In this document: positions 44,291-54,571 of the stretch, in pieces | Layout: every line of letters starts with the position of its first letter | How positions within the stretch are numbered: position 1 is the stretch's first letter | Assembly (NCBI GenBank): GCA_036399055.1 | Contig: DASWNX010000040.1 | Coordinates: 1-64,000 of the forward strand | Source: Jatrophihabitans sp. | Lineage (GTDB): Bacteria > Actinomycetota > Actinomycetes > Mycobacteriales > Jatrophihabitantaceae | Direction of reading: 5' to 3' | Length of the DNA stretch: 64,000 nt | Program-made: the position numbers and the translations under genes | The notes under the pieces: generated by a model | What the model was told of the DNA's origin: nothing | What the model saw: only the letters and a program-made list of their open reading frames with translations | The model's database searches: none

Positions 44291-45976
44291 TCAGCTTAGT
44301 CCGAGCGCGCGTTCGAAGGCGCCGGCCTCGAGCCGGGTCTTCATGGTGGTCAGGAAGCGCGCGGCGTCTGCCCCGTCGACGATCCGGTGGTCATAGGACA
44401 GCGCCAGGTAGACCATCGAACGGATGGCGATGATCTCGCCCAGCCGCTCGTCCGAGATCACCACCGGACGCTTGACCACAGCCCCGGTCCCCAGGATCGC
44501 GACCTGCGGCTGGTTGATGATCGGGGTGTCGAACAGGGCGCCACGGCTGCCGGTGTTGGTCAGGGTGAAGGTGCCGCCGCCGAGTTCGTCCGGCGACACC
44601 TTGTTGGTCCGGGTCCGCTCGGCCAGGTCGGCGATCTTGCGGGCGACGCCGGCGAGGTTGAAGTCACCGGCGTTGTGGATGACCGGCACCAACAGGCCCC
44701 GCTCGGTGTCCACCGCGATTCCCAGGTGCTCGGCCTCGTGGTAGGTCACCGTGCCGGCTTCGGTGTCGACCGAGCAGTTCACGTTCGGGTGCGCCTTGAG
44801 GGCTTCGACAGCGGCCACCGCGAAGAACGGCAGGAACGACAGCTTGACGCCTTCGCGCTTCTCGAAGTCGACCTTGGCAGCCTCGCGCAGCCGGGCGATC
44901 CTGGTGATGTCCACCTCGACCACGGTGGTGAGCTGCGCCGACGTCTGCAGCGACTCCACCATCCGAGCAGCGATCACCTGACGCAGCCGGGACAGCTTCA
45001 CCGTCTGGCCACGCAGGGCGTTGTCAACGACAGGCGCCGTGCTCTGAGCGGCCGCGACCGGAGCTGCCGCAGCCGCCGGCGCCGCAGCCGCCGCAGCCGG
45101 CGGAGCTGCCGCCGCCGCCTCGGCCTCGGCACGCTGCTCAGCGGCGGCCTGGGCCGCTGAGAGCACGTCAGACTTGCGGATCCGGCCACCGACGCCGGTG
45201 CCGGTCAGGGAGTTCAGGTCGACGCCGTGCTCGCTGGCCAGCTTGCGCACCAGAGGTGTCACGTAGGTGCCGGCGACCTCGTCGTCATCGACCGCGGCCG
45301 GGACCGGTTTCGCAGCCGGAGCTGACGCCGCCGGAGCTGACGCCGCCGGAGCTGACGCAGCCGGAGCGGCAGCAGCGGGAGGCGGAGCGGCTGCCGGGGC
45401 TTGAGCGGCCGCTGGGGCCGGAGCGGCCGGCGGAGCGGGCGGCTGGCTCGCGGCGTCCGACTGGCCTGCCGAGCCCTGCTGCTGGTCAGGCGAGCCGGTC
45501 GACCCTGCCTCCGGAGCGGCCTCGCTGACCGGCTCGTCCGGAGCTTGCTCGTCGGTGGACTGCTCGTCGGCAGGCGTCGCCTGCGCAGCCGGAGCATCCT
45601 CGGCAGCCGGCTCATCAGCCTCGTCCTCATCAGCCTCGTCCTCAGCGGCCGGCTCCTCAGCGGAGCTGTCAGCCTCGGGCTCCTCAGCCGCCGGCTCGGA
45701 GCTCTCCTCCGCCGGCTCAGAGCCGGCCGAGGCCTCGCTGGCGTCGCTGATGACCGCCAGCTCGACGCCGATCTCGACCGTCTCGTCCTCGGCGACCTTG
45801 ATCGAGGTCAGGATGCCGGACGCCGGCGAGGGCACCTCGGTGTCGACCTTGTCCGTCGAGACCTCCAGTAGCGGCTCGTCCGCGGTGACCTGATCACCCT
45901 CCTGCTTGAGCCAGCGGGTAACGGTTCCTTCGGTCACGCTCTCACCGAGGCGCGGCATGGTCACTGAGACCGGCAT
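44291..45976 (-). CDS. sucB: 2-oxoacid dehydrogenase E2 (dihydrolipoamide acyltransferase, SucB/DlaT)
   Basis: 561 residues. One lipoyl domain (1-78) with Lys about 43 in EVSTDKVDTEV; a 150-residue Ala/Glu/Pro-rich linker; an E3/E1-binding domain (VTPLVRKLASEHGVDL..GTGVGGRI); another Ala linker; and the catalytic domain ending SLSYDHRIVDGADAARFL (His about 530). Annotated SucB by actinobacterial custom; in mycobacteria the homologue DlaT serves pyruvate dehydrogenase. It depends on LipA/LipB and is followed by the TIGR01777 gene and preceded by lpd, all co-directional. Confidence 0.94.
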   Translation of the reverse strand: MPVSVTMPRLGESVTEGTVTRWLKQEGDQVTADEPLLEVSTDKVDTEVPSPASGILTSIKVAEDETVEIGVELAVISDASEASAGSEPAEESSEPAAEEPEADSSAEEPAAEDEADEDEADEPAAEDAPAAQATPADEQSTDEQAPDEPVSEAAPEAGSTGSPDQQQGSAGQSDAASQPPAPPAAPAPAAAQAPAAAPPPAAAAPAASAPAASAPAASAPAAKPVPAAVDDDEVAGTYVTPLVRKLASEHGVDLNSLTGTGVGGRIRKSDVLSAAQAAAEQRAEAEAAAAAPPAAAAAAPAAAAAPVAAAQSTAPVVDNALRGQTVKLSRLRQVIAARMVESLQTSAQLTTVVEVDITRIARLREAAKVDFEKREGVKLSFLPFFAVAAVEALKAHPNVNCSVDTEAGTVTYHEAEHLGIAVDTERGLLVPVIHNAGDFNLAGVARKIADLAERTRTNKVSPDELGGGTFTLTNTGSRGALFDTPIINQPQVAILGTGAVVKRPVVISDERLGEIIAIRSMVYLALSYDHRIVDGADAARFLTTMKTRLEAGAFERALGLS

Positions 45977-46059
45977 GTCTTCTGGCTCCTATCGTGGGAT
46001 CAAGGCGTGACACGCCGAGCCGCGGGCCTGGCGCGGCCCGCGGCTCGGGTCAGGTCAGG

Positions 46060-47463
46060 TCAGTCGTGCACGTGCAGCGGCTTGCCGGCGAGCAGCAGGT
46101 GCGCCTCGCCGATGGCCTCGGACTGCGTCGGGTGCGGGTGGATCAGCTGGGCGACCTCGCTGGGCAGGGCCTCCCAGTTGTAGATCAGCTGCGCCTCGGC
46201 GATCAGCTCGCCGACCCGGTCGCCCACGATGTGCACGCCCAGCACCCTGCCTACGGCGCCGTCGGTGTTCTCGGCGATCAGCTTCACCGCGCCCTTGGTG
46301 TTGAGGATGGCGCTGCGACCGTTGCCGGACAGGTCATAGGTCACGGTCTTGATCTTGTCGGCGCCGAACTTCTCGGCTGCCTGCACCTCGGTGAGCCCGA
46401 CCGAGGCCACCTCGGGGCTGGAGTAGGTGATCCGCGGGACGCCGGCGTAGTCGATCGGCACCACCGGCTCACCGGCGATGTGCTCGGCCACCAGGATGCC
46501 CTCGGCGAAGCCCACGTGGGCCAGCTGCAGGGTGGGGATCAGGTCGCCGACGGCGTAGACACCGTCGACGTTGGTGCGGCAGTACTCATCGACGAGCACG
46601 AAGCCCCGGTCCATGCTCACACCGGCCTCCTCGTAGCCGAGGTTTGCCGAGGTCGGGCCGCGCCCGACGGCGACGAGCAGCACCTCGGCCTCGAGCGTCT
46701 GGCCGTCCTGCAGGTGGACCTTCACGCCGTTGTCGGTGTGCTCGACACGGTCGTAGCGGGCGCCCAGCTTGAAGCCGATGCCGCGGCGGCGGAAGGCGCG
46801 CTCGAGCAGCTTGGAGTTGGACTCGTCCTCCAGCGGCACCAGGTGCGGCAGCGCCTCGACGATGGTGACGTCGACGCCGAAGGACTTCCAGGCGCTGGCG
46901 AACTCGCAGCCGATCACGCCGCCGCCGAGGACGATGGCGCTGGCCGGAACGCGGTCCAGCCCCAACGCGTGGTCACTGGTGATGACTCGCTGGCCGTCGA
47001 TCTCCAGGCCGGGCAGCGTCTTGGCGTACGAGCCGGTGGCCAGGATGACGTTGGCGCCGGTGTAGGTCTGGTCCCCGACCGTGACCTGCTTGGGGCCGGT
47101 GAGGCGGCCCTCGCCCTCGACGATGGTGATGCCGCGGCTGCGGATCAGGCCCTGCAGGCCCTTCCAGTTCTTGGAGATGACCCCGTCCTTGTACTTGTGG
47201 ACGCCGGCCATGTCGATGCCTTCAAAGCTGGCGTTGACCCCGAACTGCGCGCTCTCGCGGGCGGAGTCGGCGACCTCACCGGCATGCAACAGCGCCTTGG
47301 TCGGGATGCACCCCCGATGCAGGCAGGTCCCGCCGACCTTGTCCTTCTCGATCAGCACGACGGACTTGCCCAGCTCGGCGGCGCGCAGTGCCGCGGCATA
47401 ACCGCCGCTGCCACCACCGAGGATCACGATGTCTACGTTGTTCTCGGCCCCTTCGGCTGCCAC
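46060..47463 (-). CDS. lpdA: Dihydrolipoyl dehydrogenase
   Basis: 467 residues. FAD-binding GGGSGGYAAA at 16-25; redox pair Cys 47 and Cys 52 (GGTCLHRGCIPTK); NAD-binding ILGGGVIGCEFAS; dimer-interface catalytic HPHPTQSEA (His about 442-444). It reoxidises the lipoyl arm of E2. The start is GTG 47463. It lies upstream of and co-directional with sucB, separated by about 80 bases. Confidence 0.96.
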   Translation of the reverse strand: MAAEGAENNVDIVILGGGSGGYAAALRAAELGKSVVLIEKDKVGGTCLHRGCIPTKALLHAGEVADSARESAQFGVNASFEGIDMAGVHKYKDGVISKNWKGLQGLIRSRGITIVEGEGRLTGPKQVTVGDQTYTGANVILATGSYAKTLPGLEIDGQRVITSDHALGLDRVPASAIVLGGGVIGCEFASAWKSFGVDVTIVEALPHLVPLEDESNSKLLERAFRRRGIGFKLGARYDRVEHTDNGVKVHLQDGQTLEAEVLLVAVGRGPTSANLGYEEAGVSMDRGFVLVDEYCRTNVDGVYAVGDLIPTLQLAHVGFAEGILVAEHIAGEPVVPIDYAGVPRITYSSPEVASVGLTEVQAAEKFGADKIKTVTYDLSGNGRSAILNTKGAVKLIAENTDGAVGRVLGVHIVGDRVGELIAEAQLIYNWEALPSEVAQLIHPHPTQSEAIGEAHLLLAGKPLHVHD

Positions 47464-47625
47464 GAGATGTCTCCAAGCTTCGGGGCTTCGCCGCCCCGAT
47501 CGTCACCAATGAGTCCAGCTGGCTCGACGCACTGCCGAGCCGGTTCCATCTTGTCACTTCGTGTTCATACGCGGGCAGCCGGGCGGGTTCTGCTCAACGC
47601 CCGGCCCCGCCGGCTCTGCGGACGC

Positions 47626-49110
47626 TCAGCTCGCCGCCAGATCGGCCAGGCTTGCCAGGATCGTCCGGACGATGACGCCGGTGCCGCCCTGGGCGTTGTA
47701 ACCCGAAGCAGAGTGCAGGAAGGCTGGGCCGGCGATGTCCATGTGCACCCACTCCAGGCCCTCGGGCACGAAGTCGCTGAGGAAGGCGGCGGCGATGAGC
47801 ATCGAGGCGGTGCGGTCCTTGGGCACGTTGACCAGGTCGGCCACCGGCGAGTCCAGCGCCTTGCGCAGCCGGGGCGGTATCGGCATCGGCCACAGCGACT
47901 CGCCGGCGGCGGCGCCCAGGGCCACCACCCGGTCGCGGAACGCCTCGCTGCCCATCACCCCGGAGGTCCCGTTGCCCAGCGCGACCACCTGGCCGCCGGT
48001 CAGGGTGGCCGTCTCGATCAGGTAGTCGGGGGAGTCCTCGCACGCCCGCAGGATCGCGTCGGCCAGGATCAGCCGGCCCTCGGCGTCGGTGTTGTCGATC
48101 TCGACGGTGCGCCCGTCCCGCAGCTCCAGGATGTCGGAGGGCCGGTAGGACGAGCCTGACACCGCGTTTTCGGCCATCGGGACAGTCGCGGTGATCGCGA
48201 TCGGCAGCTTCAGCCGGGCCGCCGCGATGATCGACTCGATGACTGCGGCGGCGCCGGCCATGTCGGACTTCATCTCGGCCATGTTGGCCACCTTGAGGTT
48301 CAGGCCGCCGGTGTCGAAGGTGATGCCCTTGCCCACCAGCGCGACACTGGTCCGGGCTCTGGCCGGCTGGTAGCTCAGCCGCACCAGCCGCGGCGGCGTC
48401 GCGGCGCCCCCGCCGACCGCGAGGATGGCCCCGTAGCGGCCGCGCTTGAGGGCGCGCTCGTCGAGCACCTCGACGGCCAGGCCGGCGGCCTCGCCGTGCT
48501 CGCGGGCATAGGCGGCGAAAGTCACCGGATTGAGGTGGTTGGCCGGGGTGTTGACGAGGTCGCGGGTGTTGTTGACCGCCTCGGTGATGATCTTCGACCG
48601 CCGGATCGCGGCCTTGGCGCCGGCATGGGCAGGCTCGGTGACCGCGATGTCGACCCGCCGCAGCGCGGCCGGCTTGGCGCTCGGCTTGTACCGGGTGAAC
48701 CGGTAGCCACCCAGCAGCGCGCCGTCGGAGATGGCCTGCACCAGCTCCGGATCGGTGCCCGAACCGATCGCCACCGCCACCCGCTGGGCCGACTCCAACC
48801 CGCGCAGCGCGGTTCCTACGGCGCGTCGCACCGATTCCGGGTCGAGGGTGCTCGGCTCGGCCACGCCCAGACCCGCCGCCACGACCAGCGGCGCGGCGCT
48901 CTTGCCCAGCGTCGGGATCTTGATCGCCTCGTCGGCCTTGCCGGTGGCGTCCATGGCTCGCAGCGCCGCCAGCAGGACGCCGCCGAGAGCCGCGTCGACG
49001 CCGGCCGCGCCGTCGGCCAGCGCCACCCCGTCAGCAGTGCAGACCGTGGCGATCACGATCGCGTCAGCGGTGAGCGGGGCCGTGCTGTCGATCAAGGAAA
49101 CCGAAGTCAT
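47626..49110 (-). CDS. pepA: Leucyl aminopeptidase (M17)
   Basis: 494 residues. A two-metal aminopeptidase with the full M17 motifs: VGKGITFDTGGLNLK (metal Lys and Asp), MKSDMAGAAAV, and the signature NTDAEGRLILAD. The N-terminal macro-like domain covers about residues 1-170. It releases N-terminal residues in the cytosol; some homologues also bind DNA. ATG 49110 begins MTSVSLID; the long upstream extension has no conserved character. Divergent from gcvT. Confidence 0.95.
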   Translation of the reverse strand: MTSVSLIDSTAPLTADAIVIATVCTADGVALADGAAGVDAALGGVLLAALRAMDATGKADEAIKIPTLGKSAAPLVVAAGLGVAEPSTLDPESVRRAVGTALRGLESAQRVAVAIGSGTDPELVQAISDGALLGGYRFTRYKPSAKPAALRRVDIAVTEPAHAGAKAAIRRSKIITEAVNNTRDLVNTPANHLNPVTFAAYAREHGEAAGLAVEVLDERALKRGRYGAILAVGGGAATPPRLVRLSYQPARARTSVALVGKGITFDTGGLNLKVANMAEMKSDMAGAAAVIESIIAAARLKLPIAITATVPMAENAVSGSSYRPSDILELRDGRTVEIDNTDAEGRLILADAILRACEDSPDYLIETATLTGGQVVALGNGTSGVMGSEAFRDRVVALGAAAGESLWPMPIPPRLRKALDSPVADLVNVPKDRTASMLIAAAFLSDFVPEGLEWVHMDIAGPAFLHSASGYNAQGGTGVIVRTILASLADLAAS

Positions 49111-49223
49111 GCGGCAACTGTATGTGACGTGCGCTCGGCAGCCGGTTTGCCCGTCGCAGGCTGGCCTGAACCGGTTCATGACACGGCTGCCGACGCGCCG
49201 AGCCGGGTCGGTACCGTTGCGCC

Positions 49224-50333
49224 ATGACTGAGCTGCGCCGTTCACCGTTGCACGACCGTCACGTCGGTCTCGGAGCCAAGCTCGCCGACTTCGGCGGTTG
49301 GCAGATGCCCATCGAATACGGCGCGTCCGGCGGCGGCGTGATCGCCGAGCACACCGCGGTCCGGTCGGCCGTGGGCGTCTTCGACGTCTCGCACCTGGGC
49401 AAGGCGACGGTCGCGGGCCCCGGCGCCCGGGACTTCGTGAACTCCTGCCTGACGGCTGACCTGGGCAAGATCGGACCCGGCCAGGCGCAGTACACCTTGT
49501 GCTGCGCCGAGGACGGGGGCGTCATCGACGACGTCTTCAGCTACCTGGTCAGTGACGAGCAGGTGTTCCTGATGCCGAACGCGGCCAACGCCGACGAGGT
49601 GGTCGGCCTGCTGGCCGCCGCCGCCCCGGCCGGGGTCACGGTGACCAACCAGCACGAGGACTTCGCCGTGCTCGCCGTGCAGGGTCCCAAGTCTCCGGAG
49701 TTGCTGCAGTCCCTGGGCCTGCCCGTCGAGCTGGACTACGTCAGCTTCGTCGACGCCGAGCTCGACGGCCGGCCGGTGCGGGTCTGCCGGACCGGCTACA
49801 CCGGCGAGCACGGCTACGAGCTGATCCCGGCCTGGAACGACGCGCCGGCGCTGTGGGACGCGCTGGTCGAGGCCGGCCGCCCCCTGGGCGGCATGCCGGC
49901 CGGCCTCGGCGCCCGGGACACCCTGCGCACCGAGATGGGCTATCCGCTGCACGGACAGGACCTGACCCGCCAGATCAGCCCCGTGCAGGCCGGCTCGTCA
50001 TGGGCGGTCGGCTGGCAGAAGCCGCAGTTCTGGGGCCGGGAGGCGCTGCTGGCAGAGAAGGCGGCTGGTCCGTCCCGCCGGCTGCGCGGGCTGCTGGTGA
50101 CCGACCGGGGCGTTCCACGAGGGCACATGAACGTCCTGGACGTCGACGGCACGGTGATCGGCCAGACCACCTCGGGGACGTTCTCGCCGACCCTGGGCAA
50201 GGGGATCGCGCTGGCCCTGATCGACACCGCTGCCGACATCGGCGAGTCCGCCGAGGTCTGGGTCGACGTCCGCGGCCGCCGGCTGGCCGCCACGGTGGTC
50301 AAGCCGCCGTTCGTGCCCTCCCACGTCCGCTAG
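49224..50333 (+). CDS. gcvT: Aminomethyltransferase (glycine cleavage T protein)
   Basis: 369 residues. Moves the methylene group from aminomethyl-lipoyl H protein to tetrahydrofolate and releases ammonia. It has the family start [30 protein letters not shown], the folate-site [12 protein letters not shown] and [17 protein letters not shown]. GcvP and GcvH are not in the window. ATG 49224. No glycine riboswitch is visible in the 113 bases upstream. Confidence 0.96.
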   Translation: MTELRRSPLHDRHVGLGAKLADFGGWQMPIEYGASGGGVIAEHTAVRSAVGVFDVSHLGKATVAGPGARDFVNSCLTADLGKIGPGQAQYTLCCAEDGGVIDDVFSYLVSDEQVFLMPNAANADEVVGLLAAAAPAGVTVTNQHEDFAVLAVQGPKSPELLQSLGLPVELDYVSFVDAELDGRPVRVCRTGYTGEHGYELIPAWNDAPALWDALVEAGRPLGGMPAGLGARDTLRTEMGYPLHGQDLTRQISPVQAGSSWAVGWQKPQFWGREALLAEKAAGPSRRLRGLLVTDRGVPRGHMNVLDVDGTVIGQTTSGTFSPTLGKGIALALIDTAADIGESAEVWVDVRGRRLAATVVKPPFVPSHVR

Positions 50334-50360
50334 CGGCCCGCTCAACGCCACCCAGCGCTA

Positions 50361-50436
50361 CCCAGCGCCTCAGGCGGCGCTCAACGCCAGCAGCGCCACC
50401 CAGCGCCTCAGGCGGCGCTCAACGCCAGCAGCGCCA
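50361..50436 (-). repeat. 38-bp tandem duplication of the cobS 3' end
   Basis: Two identical 38-base units (50361-50398 and 50399-50436). The right unit is the real end of cobS and its stop codon; the left is a copy beyond it. A partial third unit lies at 50340-50360. Confidence 0.88.
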
Positions 50437-51214
50437 CCGCTGTCGCCAGTTCACAGCCGGCGCCGAGCACGTCGCCGGTCACGCCGCCGAACCGGCGCAC
50501 GCAGTGCCGGACCAGCAGCAGCGCCACGGCGCAGCCCAGCAGCACCGCCGACCCCGCCCTGACCCAGTGCGCTCCCGGCCAGTCCGGGCCCGCGGCGCCT
50601 GAGAGCTGGCTGGCGACCGCGCCGAGGCCGACCAGCGCGAGTGCCCAGGCCGCGCACGCCGCCGCCGGCACGCTGCCCGACACCAGCGCGCCCAGCCCGT
50701 CGGGCCGGGCGGCCGGTATCCGGCGCGCGCAGCACAGCGTGATGCCGAGCCGGCCCACCGCGTATCCGGCGGCGATCACCAACCAGTCGTGCCTGGCCAC
50801 CAGCGCCGACAGCGCCGCCGCGTCCACCAGCAGCACCGCCGCGATCGCGCTCACCCCGAGCGGCCCGGCCTCCGGAGACTTCATGATGGCCAGCGCCCGG
50901 TCGGCGGTGGTGTAGGAGCCGAGCGCGTCGAAGGTGTCGGCAAGACCGTCCAGGTGCAGGCCGCGGGTCAGCGACGCGGCCAGGGCCACCAGCACGGCCG
51001 CGCTCGGCAGGGGAGCGAGTCCCAGTTCGGTCAGCCCCCAGGCCGTGGCGGCCAGCACCGCCCCGAGCGCCAGCCCGACGGCCGGCGCCCAGGCCATCGC
51101 CAGCGCCGCGGTGCGCCGGTCCACCCGGCCGGCCCGCAGCGGCAGCACCGTCAGCGTGGTCAGCGACAACCGCAACCCGGCGCCCACCGGCCAGCGGTCG
51201 GCTCCGGCACTCAT
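50408..51214 (-). CDS. cobS: Adenosylcobinamide-GDP ribazoletransferase
   Basis: 268 residues, a polytopic membrane enzyme joining adenosylcobinamide-GDP and alpha-ribazole(-phosphate). The signature [15 protein letters not shown] has the conserved Asp residues; AGYAVGRLG and several Ala/Leu-rich helices follow. ATG 51214 overlaps the cobT stop (ATGA). It is the last gene of cobU-cobT-cobS. Confidence 0.95.
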   Translation of the reverse strand: MSAGADRWPVGAGLRLSLTTLTVLPLRAGRVDRRTAALAMAWAPAVGLALGAVLAATAWGLTELGLAPLPSAAVLVALAASLTRGLHLDGLADTFDALGSYTTADRALAIMKSPEAGPLGVSAIAAVLLVDAAALSALVARHDWLVIAAGYAVGRLGITLCCARRIPAARPDGLGALVSGSVPAAACAAWALALVGLGAVASQLSGAAGPDWPGAHWVRAGSAVLLGCAVALLLVRHCVRRFGGVTGDVLGAGCELATAVALLALSAA

Positions 51215-52299
51215 CCCCCGTCGCTCGACTGCCGGGTGGCCACCTGGGCTTCGGCGAAGGTGGCCATCTGCGCCAAGCTCAACACGGCGGCCCGCAGCAC
51301 CGGTAACGCCACCAGCGCCCCGGTGCCCTCACCCAGCCGCATCTCCAGCCGCAGGATCGGCGTCAGCCCCAGCCGGTGCAGGGCCAGCTCGTGGGCCGGC
51401 TCGGCGGACAGGTGCGCGGCCTGCAGCCAGTGCACCACCCGGGGGTTGCCCAGCTGGGCGACGAGCGCCGCGGCGCTGACCACCAGCCCGTCCAGCAGGA
51501 CCGGCGTGCGGCGGTTGGCGGCCTGCAGCAGGAACCCCGTCATCGCCGCCAGATCGGCGCCGCCGGCCACCGCCAGCAGCCGGGTCAGGTCCTCTCGATG
51601 CGGCCAGGCCCGGCGCCTGGCGTCGCGGATGGCGGCGCACTTTCGGGCCCAACCGGCGTCGTCGACGCCGGTGCCGCGGCCCACCACCTTGATCGGCTCG
51701 GCGCCGGTGAGCACCGAGATCAGCACCGAGGCCGGGGTGGTGTTGCCGATCCCCATGTCACCGGCGATCAGCAGTTGCGCGCCGCTGTCGATTTCCTCGT
51801 CGGCGATCGCGATGCCGGCAGCCAGCGCCCGCTCGGCCTCGTCCTGGCTGAGGGCGTCCTCGCGGTCGATCCGCCCGCTGGAGCGGCGGATCTTGTGCTT
51901 GGACAGCGCCGGGTCTGTGTCGGAGTCCACCGCAAGGTCCAACGCCCGGACGCCGGCGCCGGCCGCGGCGGCCAGCACGTTGACGGCGGCGCCGCCGGCT
52001 GCGATGTTGGCCAGCATCTGCGCGGTCACCTCGGCCGGGTAGGCCGACACCCCGGCGGCGGTGATGCCGTGGTCGCCGGCGAAGACCACCACCCGGGTCC
52101 GCTCGAAGGCGTGCGGCGGGCACTGCCCTTGCGCGCTGCAGGCCCAGATCGACAGCTCTTCGAGCATCCCCAGCGCGCCGGTCGGCTTGGTGAGCTCCTC
52201 CTGCCGGAGCTTGGCGGCGTGCGCGGCGTCGGCGTCGGGGTGGCCGATGCCGGCCAGGGTGGCGTGCAGCGGGCTCGCCGCCGGCTCGGATGAGGTCAT
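51211..52299 (-). CDS. cobT: Nicotinate-nucleotide:dimethylbenzimidazole phosphoribosyltransferase
   Basis: 362 residues. Activates the lower ligand of cobalamin. Motifs: [12 protein letters not shown] (near 35), [22 protein letters not shown] and the C-terminal [13 protein letters not shown] with the catalytic Glu. ATG 52299 has GGAG upstream and overlaps the cobU stop. The M. tuberculosis locus has cobT-cobS in the same place. Confidence 0.95.
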   Translation of the reverse strand: MTSSEPAASPLHATLAGIGHPDADAAHAAKLRQEELTKPTGALGMLEELSIWACSAQGQCPPHAFERTRVVVFAGDHGITAAGVSAYPAEVTAQMLANIAAGGAAVNVLAAAAGAGVRALDLAVDSDTDPALSKHKIRRSSGRIDREDALSQDEAERALAAGIAIADEEIDSGAQLLIAGDMGIGNTTPASVLISVLTGAEPIKVVGRGTGVDDAGWARKCAAIRDARRRAWPHREDLTRLLAVAGGADLAAMTGFLLQAANRRTPVLLDGLVVSAAALVAQLGNPRVVHWLQAAHLSAEPAHELALHRLGLTPILRLEMRLGEGTGALVALPVLRAAVLSLAQMATFAEAQVATRQSSDGG

Positions 52300-52874
52300 T
52301 GCTGCTCTCCTGACTGCCCGGGCGAGGCGCCCGGGCGCTCGGGCGGCGGCGTGCGCAGCCACAACGGCAGGCCTGCCACCACCAGGACGACCTCGTCGGC
52401 GTCGGCGGCCAGCGCGGTGTTCAGCCGGCCCAGCTCGTCGGCGAAGATCCGGCCGGACCTGGACTCCGGATGGATGCCGCTGCCCACCTCGTTGCTCACC
52501 AGCACCACCCGGCCGGGACTTTTCTGCCAGGCGCTCACCAGCTCGGCCGCCGCGGCCCGGAAGCCGGAGAGCTCACCGTCCCAGCCGCCGGTGCGATCTA
52601 TGGTGCGGGCCAGCCAGTTGCCCAGATCCTCCACCAGCAGCGGCGCCGCGGGCGCGGCCAGCGCGGCGGCCAGCTCCAGGGTCTGCACGGTTCGCCAGTG
52701 CGCGGGCCGGCGCTGGCGGTGCTCGGCGATCCGGCGGGCCCAGTCGGCGTCGTCGCGTTCGGCCGCGGTCGCGAGGTAGTCGACCCGGTCGTGCTCGGCC
52801 AGTTGCCGCTCGGCCCACCTCGACTTGCCCGACCGCACGCCGCCGAGCACCAGAGTGCGCCGTCGCGCCGCCAA
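52296..52874 (-). CDS. cobU: Bifunctional adenosylcobinamide kinase/guanylyltransferase
   Basis: 192 residues. P-loop GGVRSGKSR at about 11-19, guanylylation His in [12 protein letters not shown], and [23 protein letters not shown] typical of CobU. It phosphorylates and then guanylylates adenosylcobinamide. The start appears to be TTG 52874, since no ATG or GTG lies before the P-loop. It is first of the overlapping cob operon. No convincing cobalamin riboswitch is seen upstream. Confidence 0.93.
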   Translation of the reverse strand: MAARRRTLVLGGVRSGKSRWAERQLAEHDRVDYLATAAERDDADWARRIAEHRQRRPAHWRTVQTLELAAALAAPAAPLLVEDLGNWLARTIDRTGGWDGELSGFRAAAAELVSAWQKSPGRVVLVSNEVGSGIHPESRSGRIFADELGRLNTALAADADEVVLVVAGLPLWLRTPPPERPGASPGQSGEQQ

Positions 52875-53091
52875 TCCAGGACCCCTTTCGCCGAGCGAGC
52901 CCCATGCGGAAGCCCAGCGGCTCGCCAGCGCGGCCCGCCGGTGAGAAACCAGCCAGTGCCGATCGCAGCCTAAGGCAGCCGCCGCGACCGGGCTCAGCCG
53001 GGACGCTAGCGTGAGCGCGACATCAGCAGGTCGCCGACCGGCGCCTGCTGGCAGAGATCCTCAACGACCTCGACACGAAGGCGGCGCGCAG

Positions 53092-53280
53092 ATGTCATGG
53101 ACCTGGAAGTACGAGCCCGAGAGCCCTGAGGCCGAGAACCCGGGCGACTTTCCCAGCCAGTCCGACGCCGAGAGCTGGCTGGGTGAAGCCTGGAGGATGC
53201 TGGCCGAGGCTGGGGTGGCGGGTGTGAGCCTGGAGCATGACGGCAAGCACGTCTACGGCCCGATGCCGCTGGAGGAGTAA
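53092..53280 (+). CDS. Small conserved acidic protein, unknown function
   Basis: 62 residues starting MSWTWKYEPESPEAENPGDF, with SDAESWLGEAWRMLAEAGV and a terminal HDGKHVYGPMPLEE. Short acidic proteins of this type are widespread in actinobacteria but I know of no function. ATG 53092; no strong ribosome binding site. It is divergent from cobU and followed by the 15-bp tandem array. Confidence 0.75.
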   Translation: MSWTWKYEPESPEAENPGDFPSQSDAESWLGEAWRMLAEAGVAGVSLEHDGKHVYGPMPLEE

Positions 53281-53334
53281 GGCTGGCGACGGCTCCGACG
53301 CGCCGCGCGGCGTCGGTGACGCCTCCTGGCTGGC

Positions 53335-53409
53335 GAGGCAGGGCTCAGCGAGGCAGGGCTCAGCGAGGCAGGGTCCAGCGAGGCAGGGCTCAGCGAGGCA
53401 GGGCTCAGC
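53335..53409 (+). repeat. 15-bp tandem repeat, five copies
   Basis: GAGGCAGGGCTCAGC is repeated at 53335, 53350, 53365 (GTCC variant), 53380 and 53395, followed by a partial unit. It lies between the small acidic protein and the aldo/keto reductase gene and may differ in copy number among strains. Confidence 0.92.
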
Positions 53410-53470
53410 GAGGCAGCCTCGTTGCCATCCGCTTGAACAACCCCAGGATTTTCGGCTTAGGCTCGAATGC

Positions 53471-54481
53471 ATGGAATTTCGATACCTCGGAAGCAGCGGA
53501 CTCAAGATCTCGACCGTCACCTACGGCAACTGGCTGACCCACGGCTCCCAAGTCGAGAACGACGTGGCGAAGCAGTGCGTCCAGGCCGCTCTGGACTGCG
53601 GAATCACCACCTTCGACACCGCCGACGTCTACGCCAACACCAAGGCCGAGACGGTGCTGGGAGAGGCGCTCAAGGGCGAACGCCGCCAGTCACTGGAAAT
53701 CTTCACCAAGGTGTACTGGCCGACCGGACCCGCCGGGCCGAATGACTGCGGCCTGTCCCGCAAGCACATCATGGAGTCCATCGACGGCTCGTTGAGCCGG
53801 CTGCAGACCGACTATGTCGACCTGTACCAGGCGCACCGCTATGACCCCGACACCCCGCTGGAAGAGACCATGCAGGCCTTCGCCGACGTGGTCCGGGCGG
53901 GCAAGGCGCTCTACATCGGCGTCAGTGAGTGGACGGCCGAGCAGCTGCGGGCCGGTCACGCGCTGGCCCGCGAGCTCGGCATCGGCTTGATCTCCAGCCA
54001 GCCGCAGTACTCGATGCTGTGGCGGGTGATCGAGGACGAGGTGATCCCGGCCTCCCGGGAGCTGGGTGTCGGCCAGATCGTCTGGTCCCCGATCGCCCAG
54101 GGCGTGCTGAGCGGCAAGTACCTGCCGGGACAGCAGCCGCCGGCTGGCTCACGGGCCACCGACGCCAAGGGCGGCGCGGACATGGTCCAGCGGTTCCTCA
54201 ACGACGACGTGCTGAGCCGGGTGCAGGCGCTCAAGCCGATCGCCGAGGAGTTGGAGCTGACGATGGCTCAGCTGGCGGTGGCCTGGGTGCTGCAGAACGA
54301 CAACGTCTCGGCTGCCCTGGTGGGCGCCTCCCGACCGGAACAGGTGCAGGAGAACGTCAAGGCCGCCGGAGTCAGGATCGCTGACGAGGCGATGAAGCGC
54401 ATTGACCAGGCACTGGGCGACGTGGTCGTGCGTGACCCGGCCAAGACCGCTGAGAACGCCCCGGCCCGCCGGCCCAGCTGA
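53471..54481 (+). CDS. Aldo/keto reductase (Kv-beta-like)
   Basis: 336 residues, a TIM-barrel NADPH oxidoreductase. The catalytic tetrad is Asp 52 and Tyr 54 (DTADVYANTKAE), Lys 80 (EIFTKVYW) and His 122 (LYQAHRYD). The cofactor end carries LVGASRPEQVQENVKA. The family reduces small aldehydes and ketones. ATG 53471 begins the barrel (MEFRYLGSSGLKIS). Single gene. Confidence 0.93.
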   Translation: MEFRYLGSSGLKISTVTYGNWLTHGSQVENDVAKQCVQAALDCGITTFDTADVYANTKAETVLGEALKGERRQSLEIFTKVYWPTGPAGPNDCGLSRKHIMESIDGSLSRLQTDYVDLYQAHRYDPDTPLEETMQAFADVVRAGKALYIGVSEWTAEQLRAGHALARELGIGLISSQPQYSMLWRVIEDEVIPASRELGVGQIVWSPIAQGVLSGKYLPGQQPPAGSRATDAKGGADMVQRFLNDDVLSRVQALKPIAEELELTMAQLAVAWVLQNDNVSAALVGASRPEQVQENVKAAGVRIADEAMKRIDQALGDVVVRDPAKTAENAPARRPS

Positions 54482-54571
54482 GGCGCCGCGACGGGCCGGG
54501 CGAGGCACCCCCGGCCAGTCGCGTGCTCAGCTCCTTAGCTCGGTCCTGGCTGGGTACCGAAGCTCGGCGGC

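Noticed and set aside
49111..49223. Possible glycine riboswitch before gcvT
   Set aside because: The gap is 113 bases and lacks both aptamer cores.
52875..53091. Possible cobalamin riboswitch near the cob operon (CCGGTGAGAA and GCCAGTGCC pieces)
   Set aside because: The pieces are on the plus strand, away from cobU, and the B12-box and conserved core are not complete.
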